Part shown: in pieces, positions 1-8,338 of the stretch
Layout: every line of letters starts with the position of its first letter
How positions within the stretch are numbered: position 1 is the stretch's first letter
From: Leucothrix arctica
GTDB taxonomy: Bacteria; Pseudomonadota; Gammaproteobacteria; Thiotrichales; Thiotrichaceae
Direction: 5' to 3'
Assembly (NCBI RefSeq): GCF_003172895.1
Contig: NZ_QGKL01000033.1
Coordinates: 1-56,913, forward strand
Length of the DNA: 56,913 nucleotides
The notes under the pieces: model-generated
Seen by the model: only the letters and a program-made list of their open reading frames with translations
Told to the model about the DNA's origin: nothing
The model's database searches: none
Made by a program: the position numbers and the translations under genes

Positions 1-38
1 ATGTAGCGCCTGCGATCTCTACCGCAGGAAGGAGGCGA

Positions 39-66
39 ATTATATATAAGCCTCAGATCTTGTCAA
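39..66 (-). promoter_or_regulatory. rRNA-operon promoter, gene-proximal
   Basis: Read on the minus strand, a perfect -35 (TTGACA, 61-66) and a perfect -10 (TATAAT, 39-44) are separated by 16 bases. A GC-rich discriminator and leader (CGCCTCC, then a CCTGCG/CGCAGG hairpin at about 9-26) follow. An A/T-rich tract upstream of the -35 resembles an UP element. The architecture matches the stringently controlled rRNA promoters of gammaproteobacteria, so the 16S gene should begin just left of base 1. The rRNA itself is not in the window, so this is inference from promoter form. Confidence 0.75.
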
Positions 67-217
67 CGTTTTTTTGAACTTTAATTCGATTAAACACTCA
101 ACCGAACCGAACAACAAAACACCGACCTAATACTCATGATCAATCGAGGAAAAACCAAGACCTTTCAACTACTTAAGATGCAGTTCAACTGAACAACTTC
201 CGTCTCAAGAGCGGCGC

Positions 218-245
218 ATTATAGACAGATCTGAGCACCCGTCAA
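218..245 (-). promoter_or_regulatory. rRNA-operon promoter, distal tandem copy
   Basis: This is a second promoter of the same design on the minus strand. It has -35 TTGACG (240-245), a 16-base spacer, -10 TATAAT (218-223) and the discriminator GCGCCGC. It shares the AGATCT block in the spacer and the A/T-rich upstream tract with the promoter at 39-66. The two look like duplicated tandem promoters (P1/P2) of one rRNA operon lying to the left. Confidence 0.72.
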
Positions 246-608
246 CCCCTTTATGAACCTTTTGTTAATTTAATTCCGAGCCGTATATTTTAGAACTAAA
301 ACTAGACCTTAATTACCTAGCCACACCTAACTACAAACTTCCCTAATTTATCGAAAGGCTCTCAACTTAAGAAGGTTTCTCCAATTAAGTTTGATGATAC
401 CTATGCCGTTACTAGCCATAAGTTATTGCCACATACCCAAAGCGTCCAACTAAAGCCACCATCACTCAGAGATACCAAATCGTACTTAACAAACCATCAG
501 CTTCAAGAAGACACAATCCATTGTTAATCAAAGCCAGCTATATATAAGTTAGACTAAGCACACTTCTACACATGACATAAAGGAACTACTAAAACTGATG
601 CGTATATC
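246..608. other. Non-coding stretch upstream of the rRNA promoters
   Basis: No convincing reading frame or RNA gene is visible. The part nearest 246 is A/T-rich and probably serves as upstream element of the distal rRNA promoter. The remainder separates that promoter from the 3' end of the DUF4144 gene, and I see no clear terminator in it. Confidence 0.4.
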
Positions 609-941
609 TCAATGTTCATCCTTAATAAAAGCGACACCTCTAACAGCCTCAGCGATTGAGGGAAATATAAGTTTAGAGATGCAACAATTACCAAGCTCTG
701 AGGCATGATGCCTAACAAGTTCGGTTACCTCATCCAAGCCCATCTCCTTTTCTGAAGATTTTTGACCAAGAGTGACAGTATTACTCAAATCAAATATCGC
801 CCCCGAGGAGTCAATTAGCTGATCATCTGAATTGAAATGGTAACCATCTAGTTCTACACTTGCATCCCACTCCCCTGCGTCTGCAACATAGACCAACTCG
901 TGATCACCTGCGTATTTGATAATTGCTGGCCATGTAACCAT
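609..941 (-). CDS. DUF4144 family protein
   Basis: This 110-residue cytoplasmic protein has the N-terminus typical of DUF4144, a small family I know from marine gammaproteobacteria such as Vibrio and Shewanella. It begins MVTWPAIIKYAGDHELVYV and goes on to a conserved tryptophan in EWDASVELDG. The function of the family is unknown. The C-terminal half (DEVTELVRHHASELGNC) looks like a small alpha/beta module. The ATG is preceded by AAGGAG five bases upstream, which fixes the start. There is no signal peptide or membrane segment. It lies between the rRNA promoters and a CPXCG zinc-ribbon gene on the same strand, with 89 bases between stop and start, so co-transcription is possible but unproven. 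Confidence 0.7.
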   Translation of the reverse strand: MVTWPAIIKYAGDHELVYVADAGEWDASVELDGYHFNSDDQLIDSSGAIFDLSNTVTLGQKSSEKEMGLDEVTELVRHHASELGNCCISKLIFPSIAEAVRGVAFIKDEH

Positions 942-1030
942 GACTACTCCTTACTATAAATTGCCATTGGCTTCTGCTGTTCACAGTTTAGCAACCTGTG
1001 GTTATTGCTACTGAGTACTAAGCAAGGTTA

Positions 1031-1225
1031 TTACATCTCATTTTCACCATGAACTTGCACTGACAGCCCATTCTCTTCATCCCCTGACACCAAAAAGTTA
1101 ATAGGGCGACAGCAAACCTGACAATCTTCAATATACTGCTGATCAATATCTTGAGGATCTAGCAATACATCCAAAGACTCACCGCAATATGGGCAACTGA
1201 CTTCTGTTTCATGTAAAAAGCTCAT
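1031..1225 (-). CDS. CPXCG-motif cysteine-rich zinc-ribbon protein
   Basis: This is a 64-residue protein with two cysteine knuckles, CPYCG near residue 11 and CQVCC near residue 35. That is the arrangement of the CPXCG-motif cysteine-rich family (Cys_rich_CPXG), small putative zinc ribbons of unknown role. I chose the ATG at 1225 (MSFLHETE) because it sits behind an AGGAG-type ribosome binding site at 1234-1238. A longer frame from a GTG at 1246 would place that site inside the gene. The segment between the knuckles is acidic (LDPQDIDQQYIED). About 300 bases of A/T-rich DNA without a clear gene separate it from the next, oppositely oriented gene. Confidence 0.78.
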   Translation of the reverse strand: MSFLHETEVSCPYCGESLDVLLDPQDIDQQYIEDCQVCCRPINFLVSGDEENGLSVQVHGENEM

Positions 1226-1522
1226 ACCGACTACTCCTAGCAACACTCTACCGTACTGTTCAATACAGAATTAATGACAATATTAGTCTATTAAAAAACA
1301 AGCATTTAACAAACTTCAACCTTATTAATAAGAACATTAACACAGGCAATACACCATCCACTTTCAATTATTTCTAGAATAACTAAGTCCGCAGAAATTA
1401 CCAATAACCATAATTCACCTCTTGACCGCCGATTCAAGCAGCTAATCCAGCTCATGCTATAGCCTAATAAAGACAAAGCGCATGATACCTATCATGAACA
1501 CTAACTTAATACGGATTTCATC

Positions 1523-1930
1523 ATGAAAGGACTCAACCCTTCAGCTCTTTGCCTAGTTGCAAGCCTCGGAACATCCGTACAAGCTGCAGAACATACTGAA
1601 ATTAAAGTTAAAATGACCCAGTTGACCGGCAAACACTGCTCTAATGCTTTGGAAAAGGCGAACACCATTATCTCTGGTGACTGCATTACTTACCGTATTG
1701 AGGTTGAAAATGTAGGTGAACGTGTCGCTCATGATGTGGAAGTTTCTGCACTAATTCCAGAATTCACAGAACTACATACAACGTTTCGTAAACTGTCGAA
1801 CCAGCAGAACCTTGGCTCTATAATTGAAAAAAAATCAAACGGACAGCGCATTATTAAAACAACACTCGAGGCTTTACCCGCTTACGGCTTAGATAAAGTT
1901 GTGCTGGAATACTCCGTTAAGGTGATTTAG
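1523..1930 (+). CDS. Secreted protein with one DUF11-like domain
   Basis: This 135-residue protein has a cleavable signal peptide (residues 1-22, ending VQA before AEHT), so it is probably periplasmic or secreted. The mature part carries the hallmark of the DUF11/conserved-repeat beta-sandwich: GDCITYRIEVENVGE followed by HDVEVSALIPEF. This matches the usual pattern 'GD.ItYtI.v.N.G...a..v.v.D.iP'. DUF11 domains are commonly found in surface or exported proteins, and no enzymatic residues are apparent. The larger secreted protein at 10800-12797 ends in the same kind of domain. The start is the ATG at 1523; the preceding bases contain no strong ribosome binding site. Confidence 0.6.
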   Translation: MKGLNPSALCLVASLGTSVQAAEHTEIKVKMTQLTGKHCSNALEKANTIISGDCITYRIEVENVGERVAHDVEVSALIPEFTELHTTFRKLSNQQNLGSIIEKKSNGQRIIKTTLEALPAYGLDKVVLEYSVKVI

Positions 1931-2030
1931 TACAGTATTTAAGCCCAATAGGATACTATCGAACTCACTTGGTTGCCCCTTACACCTTGGCTATGTAAGA
2001 TACCTCACCAATCTATTGTCGAGCTAAATA

Positions 2031-2309
2031 ATGTATATATTTTCCGTTACTGCTAAAACTAAAAAAGATATCGACGGCTTTGAGAAAGGCGCAACGGCAC
2101 CATTCATTGTTTATATCGACTTCGCAGACTTAACGGGTGCAGAGTACTTGGCACGTTACTATGTTACTAAAGAAGGTTTCTTTGATATCTCAATTGATAA
2201 GCGCCGCCAACTTGAGCGTAGCAAGGTAAAACAGTTTAGTGAGAAGAACCCACAAGTAAAAGAAACACTTAAGACGGGTTACGCTATCCAACTGTTTGAC
2301 CAAGACTAA
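2031..2309 (+). CDS. Hypothetical cytoplasmic protein
   Basis: I do not recognise this 92-residue protein. It is soluble, with an N-terminal beta-rich part (MYIFSVTAKTKKD, then FIVYIDFADL) and a basic helical segment in the middle (DKRRQLERSKVKQF). There is no signal peptide, membrane segment or metal motif. It is followed after seven bases by a small membrane protein on the same strand, so the two are probably co-transcribed. Coding is supported by an uninterrupted frame with normal composition and by this tight spacing; function cannot be assigned. Confidence 0.5.
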   Translation: MYIFSVTAKTKKDIDGFEKGATAPFIVYIDFADLTGAEYLARYYVTKEGFFDISIDKRRQLERSKVKQFSEKNPQVKETLKTGYAIQLFDQD

Positions 2310-2316
2310 GTAAACA

Positions 2317-2547
2317 ATGTCAGCTGATCATCAAAAGAAACTTAAAACGAGCTACTGGTTAAAACTAGGCTTTCTCTTCAGTATTGGATTGTTCTGCTTT
2401 ACTGTTGCACCAAAGATTGCCAAAGACCAGCTTACTACCAATCAAATTGCTATGTATGTATTAGCATACTTAGTAGCAGGTGCTGCTTATGGGCTCGTTT
2501 CAAAGAAGGTTTACTTACGTGCTCACGAACGTGATAATAATAAGTAA
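2317..2547 (+). CDS. Small membrane protein, two TM segments
   Basis: This 76-residue protein has two predicted membrane helices, about residues 14-31 (YWLKLGFLFSIGLFCFTV) and 45-62 (MYVLAYLVAGAAYGLVSK). Both ends are basic. I do not recognise the family. The gene begins seven bases after the preceding hypothetical gene without an obvious ribosome binding site of its own, so it may be translationally coupled. It converges with the MFS gene at 2560-3750, with only 12 bases between the two stop codons. Confidence 0.5.
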   Translation: MSADHQKKLKTSYWLKLGFLFSIGLFCFTVAPKIAKDQLTTNQIAMYVLAYLVAGAAYGLVSKKVYLRAHERDNNK

Positions 2548-2559
2548 ACCTCAATTCTC

Positions 2560-3750
2560 TTAAGCCTTTTCAACAGCCTCTCGGACGTATATCCACGATA
2601 GCACTCCTGCTACTGTGGACATTGCAGCACTGATGTAAAACGTATTTTCATTACCGAGATCATCCCAAGCATACCCACTCAATAAACCTCCTATTGCGCC
2701 ACCTAAACCAGCATTTAAGCCAGCATATAAAGCTTGCCCTCGACCTTGCAGTCGACCAGTAAAGTGATGGTGTATTAACTGAATTGCTGTCACATGAAAT
2801 AACCCGAAAGTTACGGCATGAAGCAGCTGACTTATAACCAGTGCAATCATCGAGTCAACCATTGCTCCTAGTAAGACCCAGCGTATGACCGTCAAAAACA
2901 GAGCAATAATAAATAACCTAGAGACCCCAAAGACTGGAATGATCCTGTGTAAGAATATAAATAGCACAACCTCTGCGGCAACACCTAGCGCCCACATCCA
3001 CCCAGTGAATAAGCGAGAATACCCGTGATCATCTAAATAGATACTGAAAAAAGTGTAATAGGTCCCGTGACTCGCGGTTTGTAACATGCAAGCTAACAAG
3101 AAAACCCAAACCACTGGCTTCTTTACTACACTCCACAAGCTTCTTTCACTTTCTTCTTTAACCACCTGTGCTTTATCAGGAACCAACCATGCCACAAACC
3201 AAAGTAATACAAATGTAACCAGCATGGCATCGACCACACGGCTTTCATCACTTGCTTCAATCAGCATTGGTACTAATAGCGTTAGCACTACAAAACCGAT
3301 AGACCCCCACAAACGTATTTGGCTGTAACGACTAGACTGTGCGCCTAAGTGGTTTAGCGTCAGCGCCTCAAACTGAGGCATACTGGCATTCCAGAAGAAA
3401 CTAAACATGAAAATTGCCATAAACATGCTCCAGTAACCACTACTGAAGTAAACCGTCGCAAACAGTGGGATAGTTAACAAACAGGCAAGACGAATCATTC
3501 GTACCCGGCTACCATTTAGGTCTGTCAGCCACCCCCAAATAAAGGGCGAGATCATTTTGGTCAGCATGAACACGGCCATCAACTCCCCAATCTCAGCCGA
3601 GCTAAAGCCACCCTCTTCCTTTAGATAAACAGTCCAATAGGGTACAAACACACCCAATGCACCATAATAAAAGAAATAGAATAATGATAACCGTGAGTAA
3701 AGTGATCTCTGGCTAATTTGATTTGGAGCTATAGGTTCCATGGAATTCAC
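2560..3750 (-). CDS. MFS permease, HcaT (phenylpropionate transporter)-like
   Basis: This integral membrane protein has about 12 TM segments and resembles the MFS_1-like/HcaT subgroup. The N-terminal YFFYYGALGVFVPYWTVYLK and the ISPFIWGWLTD loop match the conserved HcaT elements in TM1 and in the TM2-3 loop. The substrate is unknown; HcaT itself is thought to take up 3-phenylpropionate, but the group is broad. The annotated start is a GTG; an ATG three codons in (3741) is equally plausible and neither has a strong ribosome binding site. A 76-base gap separates it from the MFS gene upstream on the same strand, so it could be the last gene of that transcript or stand alone. Confidence 0.78.
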   Translation of the reverse strand: MNSMEPIAPNQISQRSLYSRLSLFYFFYYGALGVFVPYWTVYLKEEGGFSSAEIGELMAVFMLTKMISPFIWGWLTDLNGSRVRMIRLACLLTIPLFATVYFSSGYWSMFMAIFMFSFFWNASMPQFEALTLNHLGAQSSRYSQIRLWGSIGFVVLTLLVPMLIEASDESRVVDAMLVTFVLLWFVAWLVPDKAQVVKEESERSLWSVVKKPVVWVFLLACMLQTASHGTYYTFFSIYLDDHGYSRLFTGWMWALGVAAEVVLFIFLHRIIPVFGVSRLFIIALFLTVIRWVLLGAMVDSMIALVISQLLHAVTFGLFHVTAIQLIHHHFTGRLQGRGQALYAGLNAGLGGAIGGLLSGYAWDDLGNENTFYISAAMSTVAGVLSWIYVREAVEKA

Positions 3751-3826
3751 TGACTTAAAATGAGCAGGAGATGTTACTCCTTTAACATTATTTTACACAA
3801 AAAATACCGCTAATAAGCACTCATCA

Positions 3827-4996
3827 TTACTTATAGTTTCGTGCAGCTAAATATGCGACAACCAACAAGCTACTTAGTGCGAACACTGCCATTACCACAC
3901 CGACTGACAGCCAACTAGTATCCGCTAAAAAACCAATACTGATAGGTATCACAAGAGAGAACACCCGCGACCCTGCTGTGACTGCACCTAGCGCAGCGCC
4001 TGCATTTTTAGGATCTTGCGCAGCAATATCGTAAAGCGTTGGAAATAATACTGATATGCCTATACCTGAAATAGTTAGTCCGATAAATACTAGCGGTACA
4101 CTATCAATCAAGCAGGCAACACTAAGACCAATAAATGCAGTAATAACTGCATATTTAAGCTGCCTTCGTTTATTGATGCGAACTGCAACCCAATCTCCTG
4201 ATAAACGTCCAATCACCATTCCTACAGTGAAAGCAACATAAGCAAGACCTGCTATGCCTGCGCTCATATTGAGATCATCGGTCATGCGAAAAGGAGACCA
4301 ATCGCTTCCAATTAATTCCGGCACAAAAACAGCACCACCCAACATGGCAAATACCCATAAGCTTATCGGTACCCGTATCTTCCTTATTGCAGAAGCACCC
4401 GCTTCTGGATTATCTACAATAACCTCATCTGAATTTAGAAGCCCCTTTCCTATATATAACAGTGACAAAGACATAATGATGGAGGTAAGTAACAAGTGCC
4501 ATTGCAACGAAATTGTGAGTGCCGCCATCACGGATGCAATTAGCCCACCCACCACAGAGCCGACACTCCACAAACCGTGCAAGCGATTCATAACAGGACT
4601 TGAGCGCCGAGCACTGATATTGGACCCTTGAATATTCATCGCCACATCGACAATGGGATCTAACATCATAATTAACGCGAGCACGGTGAACAGCATCCAA
4701 ACAGAGGAAGCCTGTGCAACTAGTGGGAGAATACAAATAACGGAAATTGACCCAAAAATCATAGATTTTTTGGTGCCAACTCTGTTAATTACCTTAGCTG
4801 CAAGCCAACTTCCCAACAGCCCACCTAAACTTGCCACAGTTAGAACCTGCCCAATCGTTCCAAGATCGACATTGAGTAAATCACGAATTTCTGGCAAACG
4901 AGGAATATAAGATGACGCAATCATGCCGTTGATAAAAAACTGCACTGCTACGGCATATAATGCGCGCTTGTCTATAGATTGCTGTGAATGAGTCAC
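3827..4996 (-). CDS. MFS transporter, YbjJ-like
   Basis: This 389-residue permease has about 12 TM segments. It resembles the YbjJ/fucose-permease-like branch of the MFS: YIPRLPEIRDLLNVDLGTIG in the first loop and MNIQGSNI followed by NRLHGLWSVGSVVGG in the middle are characteristic. The substrate is unknown. The start is a GTG two bases after the stop of the GNAT gene, so the two are translationally linked. The GNAT gene follows the metal-transport operon by only 16 bases, so this permease may be the distal gene of the cobalamin-riboswitch transcript. Whether its substrate relates to cobalt or corrinoids is an open inference. Confidence 0.75.
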   Translation of the reverse strand: MTHSQQSIDKRALYAVAVQFFINGMIASSYIPRLPEIRDLLNVDLGTIGQVLTVASLGGLLGSWLAAKVINRVGTKKSMIFGSISVICILPLVAQASSVWMLFTVLALIMMLDPIVDVAMNIQGSNISARRSSPVMNRLHGLWSVGSVVGGLIASVMAALTISLQWHLLLTSIIMSLSLLYIGKGLLNSDEVIVDNPEAGASAIRKIRVPISLWVFAMLGGAVFVPELIGSDWSPFRMTDDLNMSAGIAGLAYVAFTVGMVIGRLSGDWVAVRINKRRQLKYAVITAFIGLSVACLIDSVPLVFIGLTISGIGISVLFPTLYDIAAQDPKNAGAALGAVTAGSRVFSLVIPISIGFLADTSWLSVGVVMAVFALSSLLVVAYLAARNYK

Positions 4997-4998
4997 GA

Positions 4999-5484
4999 CT
5001 ACAACTCTTGCAGATGACGCTCCATTGTGAAGTTGGTAATAATCTCCCCTTCCCTTTCCACTTTATTTTCTTCAACTAGGTTGAAACCTTTACCTTCAAA
5101 GAATGGCCTTGCGACAAAGGAAGCCTCAACATATAAACGCTTCATTCTCTTTTTCACAGCCTCTTCTAAAAGGTGTTCATACAAAGCGCTCCCAATACCT
5201 TGGCGTTGAAAATCAGGAAGCGTGTACATACAATCGATATGACCACCTGGGTCTAACTCGATAAAACCCACCATCTGCTCGCCCACCATCGCAACATAAG
5301 GCTGCTTAAACATTAGACGCATCACCCACGAGTCATATTGTCGCGGTAGCTGCGCCCAGGCATTCTTTTGAGCATCACTATAAATAGATGAATCAATACC
5401 ATGAACTGACTCATAAAACACATCAGTGACTTGTCGCGCCATGTCACTGGTATAGTTTTTTATTTCCATATTTTCAAATGTCAT
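4999..5484 (-). CDS. GNAT family N-acetyltransferase
   Basis: This 161-residue enzyme has a GNAT fold. The acetyl-CoA-binding motif A is visible as LPDFQRQGIGSALYEHLLEE, containing the Q-x-x-G-I-G pyrophosphate loop. It is preceded by the beta-4 strand HIDCMYTLPD and followed by ARPFFEGKGF, the usual 'a..fYek.GF' motif. The substrate is unknown; overall it resembles YafP-like and other small-molecule acetyltransferases. The ATG has a good AAAGGAG site. It lies 16 bases after the histidine-tailed exporter and two bases before the next MFS gene, so it appears to be part of the same leftward operon. Confidence 0.85.
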   Translation of the reverse strand: MTFENMEIKNYTSDMARQVTDVFYESVHGIDSSIYSDAQKNAWAQLPRQYDSWVMRLMFKQPYVAMVGEQMVGFIELDPGGHIDCMYTLPDFQRQGIGSALYEHLLEEAVKKRMKRLYVEASFVARPFFEGKGFNLVEENKVEREGEIITNFTMERHLQEL

Positions 5485-5500
5485 AACACTCCTTTAAGAC

Positions 5501-6907
5501 TTAATGTCTTGGCCACTGACTATGATGTTCGTCAATAACAAACCGGTGGCTGTGTTGAATTTCGGGGTGATAATGTGGATGGACGTGCGGCTCTTTGCCT
5601 TCCCAACCTTGATGATGGTGCTGATGATGCTCATCGTGATAATGCGGATGAAGATGATCCAATTCGGGGTGGTGGTGCTTTAGGTTTTCAACATCATCCG
5701 CAGGCCAACGCCACACAGCAAGCCCTAGCCCTAAAACGCCGACTACTGTAAATCCTAATGCTGCAGCACTCAAGCCATAAGTCCCCAACCAACCTGCAAG
5801 CGGGTAACACAACAGCCACATCAAATGTGACAACGCAAAATTAGCAGAGAAAAATGCGCTGCGATCTGCTTTGTGACACGAACGTGTGATCAAGCGGCCC
5901 GATGTCGTCAATATTATCGATGAAGCAAACCCGATAATCGCCCATAATATCGCCAAGATAATAACATCTGGCTTAGTAAAGCATAGCGGTATCAGAGGTA
6001 ATATCATTAATACCGCCGCTAGCAATACCAAGGGGCGGTCGTTAATGTGGTTTTCTAATAACCACGGCGTTAATCGGGCAGATAACATTGCACCAACGCC
6101 TGATGCAGCCATCACCCAAACAGTGGCTTGCTCTGTTAAACCTAAGTCACCTTGAACATATGCCACTGTATTAATAATCACGAGTGCACCAGTTGCGGCA
6201 ACGACTAACTGCAACGCAAGTAGACCTTGCAAACGAGGTGTACGCAAATAAGCATTTACCCCGTAACTTATGTTGTGCCATATACCCCCCAAGCGTTCAC
6301 CAACCACAGTAATAGGAAACGGAGTCATGGCTAATATTATTGCAGACACAACAAAGCTCAATGCATTGAATAGAAACAGGTAGTTATAACTTAAAAGCAG
6401 TAAAGCGGCACCCGCCAATGCAGGGCTTAAAATACGCTCCAACTCATAAGCAATACGCGAATAGCCTAATGCTCGGGTGTACTGTGCTTCACCTTCAAAC
6501 ACATCGGGAAGTATCGCCTGAAAAACGGGGGTAAAACCTGCTGATAAAATATTAATGGAGAAGATTAGCGCGCATAGCAGCCAAACATCTGTCACCCAAA
6601 ACAAACTGAAAACGACAATTGCTCGACTCAGGTCTAAACCTATCAACCATGCTTTACGAGGTAAACGATGAACTAAACCGCCAAAGATTGGAGCAAATAT
6701 AACCGATGCGAGGACTCGCGACGACCAAACAAAACCCAAGATAACGGCTGCCTGCAGCCCCATGAGATCAAATGCCAGTAGCGCTAACGCAACTTGAGTA
6801 AACCCACTACCCACCAGTGACGTAATTTGCGCGGAAAATAAGCGCATGAACGTTGTATTTTCAAACGGTGATAACACCAGAGCATCATGAGAATGATGCT
6901 TAGACAT
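5501..6907 (-). CDS. NreB-like MFS metal exporter with His-rich tail
   Basis: This 468-residue major facilitator has about 12 TM segments (enterobactin-exporter/NreB-type). Its cytoplasmic C-terminus is strikingly histidine-rich: 21 of the last 58 residues are His, in HPHYH and HDEHHQHHH clusters. A His-rich C-terminus on an MFS protein is the hallmark of the nickel exporter NreB. I therefore infer export of Ni2+ or Co2+. The start at 6907 (MSKHHSHD) overlaps the end of cbiO by eight bases, which implies translational coupling. A GTG five codons upstream is a weaker choice. Its position in a riboswitch-controlled uptake operon suggests it disposes of the non-cognate metal that the CbiMQO importer brings in. 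A periplasmic-loop siderophore or drug exporter remains an alternative. Confidence 0.72.
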   Translation of the reverse strand: MSKHHSHDALVLSPFENTTFMRLFSAQITSLVGSGFTQVALALLAFDLMGLQAAVILGFVWSSRVLASVIFAPIFGGLVHRLPRKAWLIGLDLSRAIVVFSLFWVTDVWLLCALIFSINILSAGFTPVFQAILPDVFEGEAQYTRALGYSRIAYELERILSPALAGAALLLLSYNYLFLFNALSFVVSAIILAMTPFPITVVGERLGGIWHNISYGVNAYLRTPRLQGLLALQLVVAATGALVIINTVAYVQGDLGLTEQATVWVMAASGVGAMLSARLTPWLLENHINDRPLVLLAAVLMILPLIPLCFTKPDVIILAILWAIIGFASSIILTTSGRLITRSCHKADRSAFFSANFALSHLMWLLCYPLAGWLGTYGLSAAALGFTVVGVLGLGLAVWRWPADDVENLKHHHPELDHLHPHYHDEHHQHHHQGWEGKEPHVHPHYHPEIQHSHRFVIDEHHSQWPRH

Positions 6908-7553
6908 CGAGTATCTTGCCACCCTGCAGACGGGTGCGTCGAGTCACTAAAGCATCAAGAAAACTTGGCTCGTGCGAGATAATGATCATCGCTTGTGGCA
7001 ATGTACTTAGTACTTCAATTAAACGTAATCGGGCTTGTTTATCTAAAGCATTGGATGGTTCATCCAACAACAGAACATCAGGTTTCATCGCTAATACCGA
7101 AGCCAATGTCACCATGCGCTTTTCACCACCCGATAACTGATGGGTAACACGATTTTCAAAACCAGCCATACCCAAACAATCTAAAACACCTATGGAAATT
7201 GCTTTAGCTTCATCAAAGCTTTTGCCTTGATTTAGTGGGCCAAACGCCACGTCTTCTAACACGGTTGGACAAAACAATTGATCGTCAGGATCTTGAAACA
7301 GAAAGCCTGCTTTTGAACGCACTTCAATAAAGTCAGCTTCGATCTTTCGTTCTTTTCCAAAGGCAAACACTCTGCCTGATTTTGGTTTATTCAAACCAAC
7401 CAGCAAGTTTAAAAAGGTAGTTTTGCCCGCACCATTACTCCCTTCAAGTGACACGCGTTCACCGGCATGCAAACTCATATCAACCGAGTCCAGCACAACG
7501 CCTCGAACAGGGTAGCTATAACTTAATTGCTCTGTACGAATTAACTCAGTCAT
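6900..7553 (-). CDS. cbiO: Cobalt ECF transporter ATPase CbiO
   Basis: This is the ATPase subunit of a group I ECF metal transporter, 217 residues from the chosen start. It has Walker A GSNGAGKT near residue 36, Q-loop LFQDPDDQLF, signature LSGGEKRM, Walker B VLLLDEPS and the H-loop ISHEPS. The DPDDQLF sequence is typical of CbiO/EcfA proteins, where the Q-helix contacts the T subunit. I placed the start at 7553 because the ATG overlaps the cbiQ stop by four bases (ATGA). An upstream extension would run inside cbiQ. It works with CbiQ and CbiM to drive cobalt import across the inner membrane. Confidence 0.95.
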   Translation of the reverse strand: MTELIRTEQLSYSYPVRGVVLDSVDMSLHAGERVSLEGSNGAGKTTFLNLLVGLNKPKSGRVFAFGKERKIEADFIEVRSKAGFLFQDPDDQLFCPTVLEDVAFGPLNQGKSFDEAKAISIGVLDCLGMAGFENRVTHQLSGGEKRMVTLASVLAMKPDVLLLDEPSNALDKQARLRLIEVLSTLPQAMIIISHEPSFLDALVTRRTRLQGGKILDV

Positions 7554-8338
7554 ACCGTATACGCTCCCGAAGCAATGGAAAAAATGGCGAATAACACAGC
7601 TAGGATAATCAATCCTGTATCTCGCTGTTGCCAAGCCATTGTATCGAACAAGTACAACTTGCCACAATAGCCACGGCATTTCATGGCGTCATAAATACGC
7701 TCCGAACGCTCCAAACTACGTACCAATAACATGCCCACAAGGTAACCTATGGAACGAAGTGTATGCACATTTGTTTTTGGAACAAACGCCCTCGCACGCA
7801 TCGCTTTGCGCATACGTCGGTATTCTCGACTAATAACATCCAAGTAACGAACGGTGAATAACAGTAAATGAACCAGCTTTTCAGGGACTTTTAAACGCCC
7901 CAGCGCATGACCCAAAGTACTTGCTTCCATGGTTCCTACGAGTGCGAGCATGGTCAATACAACAGCATTGGCTTTGAGCGCAATCGCTATTGCAAGCATG
8001 AAACCTTCTTTGCTAGCACTAAGCCCAAACACGTTAAATAACTCATCACCTGTCACGGTAAATGGCAGCATGATAATCATCATTGCGACAAATAAATCCA
8101 TCGCAATGACACGTCTGAAGGTACGTTTAAGGTGAAGTGACGCGAGACAAGCAAACACAAATGCGATAATCAAACCGATAAATGGAAGTAACAGATTTTT
8201 GCTAAACACAACTAGCAGGGCAAATATTACCGCCATCAGTATGCGTGCACGAGGGTCAAAACTATCGACCAAGCTCGGCTTATGTTCGATACGCTGACCT
8301 TTCCATGCGGTCATACTGTGCTCTAAAAACTGAGGCAT
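7550..8338 (-). CDS. cbiQ: Cobalt ECF transporter T component CbiQ
   Basis: This is the transmembrane coupling subunit, 262 residues. It starts with soluble residues, then DSFDPRARILMAVIFALLVV, the canonical first helix of CbiQ ('DPR.k'). The coupling-helix motifs sit near the C-terminus: SREYRRMRKAMRARAF and RSLERSERIYDAMKCRGYC. These contain the A-R-A and A-M-x-x-R-G signatures that dock on the ATPase. Five to six TM segments are visible. The start ATG overlaps the stop of the preceding accessory gene by one base (TAATG), and its own stop overlaps cbiO. The context (CbiM, CbiO and a B12 riboswitch) points to cobalt. Confidence 0.94.
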   Translation of the reverse strand: MPQFLEHSMTAWKGQRIEHKPSLVDSFDPRARILMAVIFALLVVFSKNLLLPFIGLIIAFVFACLASLHLKRTFRRVIAMDLFVAMMIIMLPFTVTGDELFNVFGLSASKEGFMLAIAIALKANAVVLTMLALVGTMEASTLGHALGRLKVPEKLVHLLLFTVRYLDVISREYRRMRKAMRARAFVPKTNVHTLRSIGYLVGMLLVRSLERSERIYDAMKCRGYCGKLYLFDTMAWQQRDTGLIILAVLFAIFSIASGAYTV

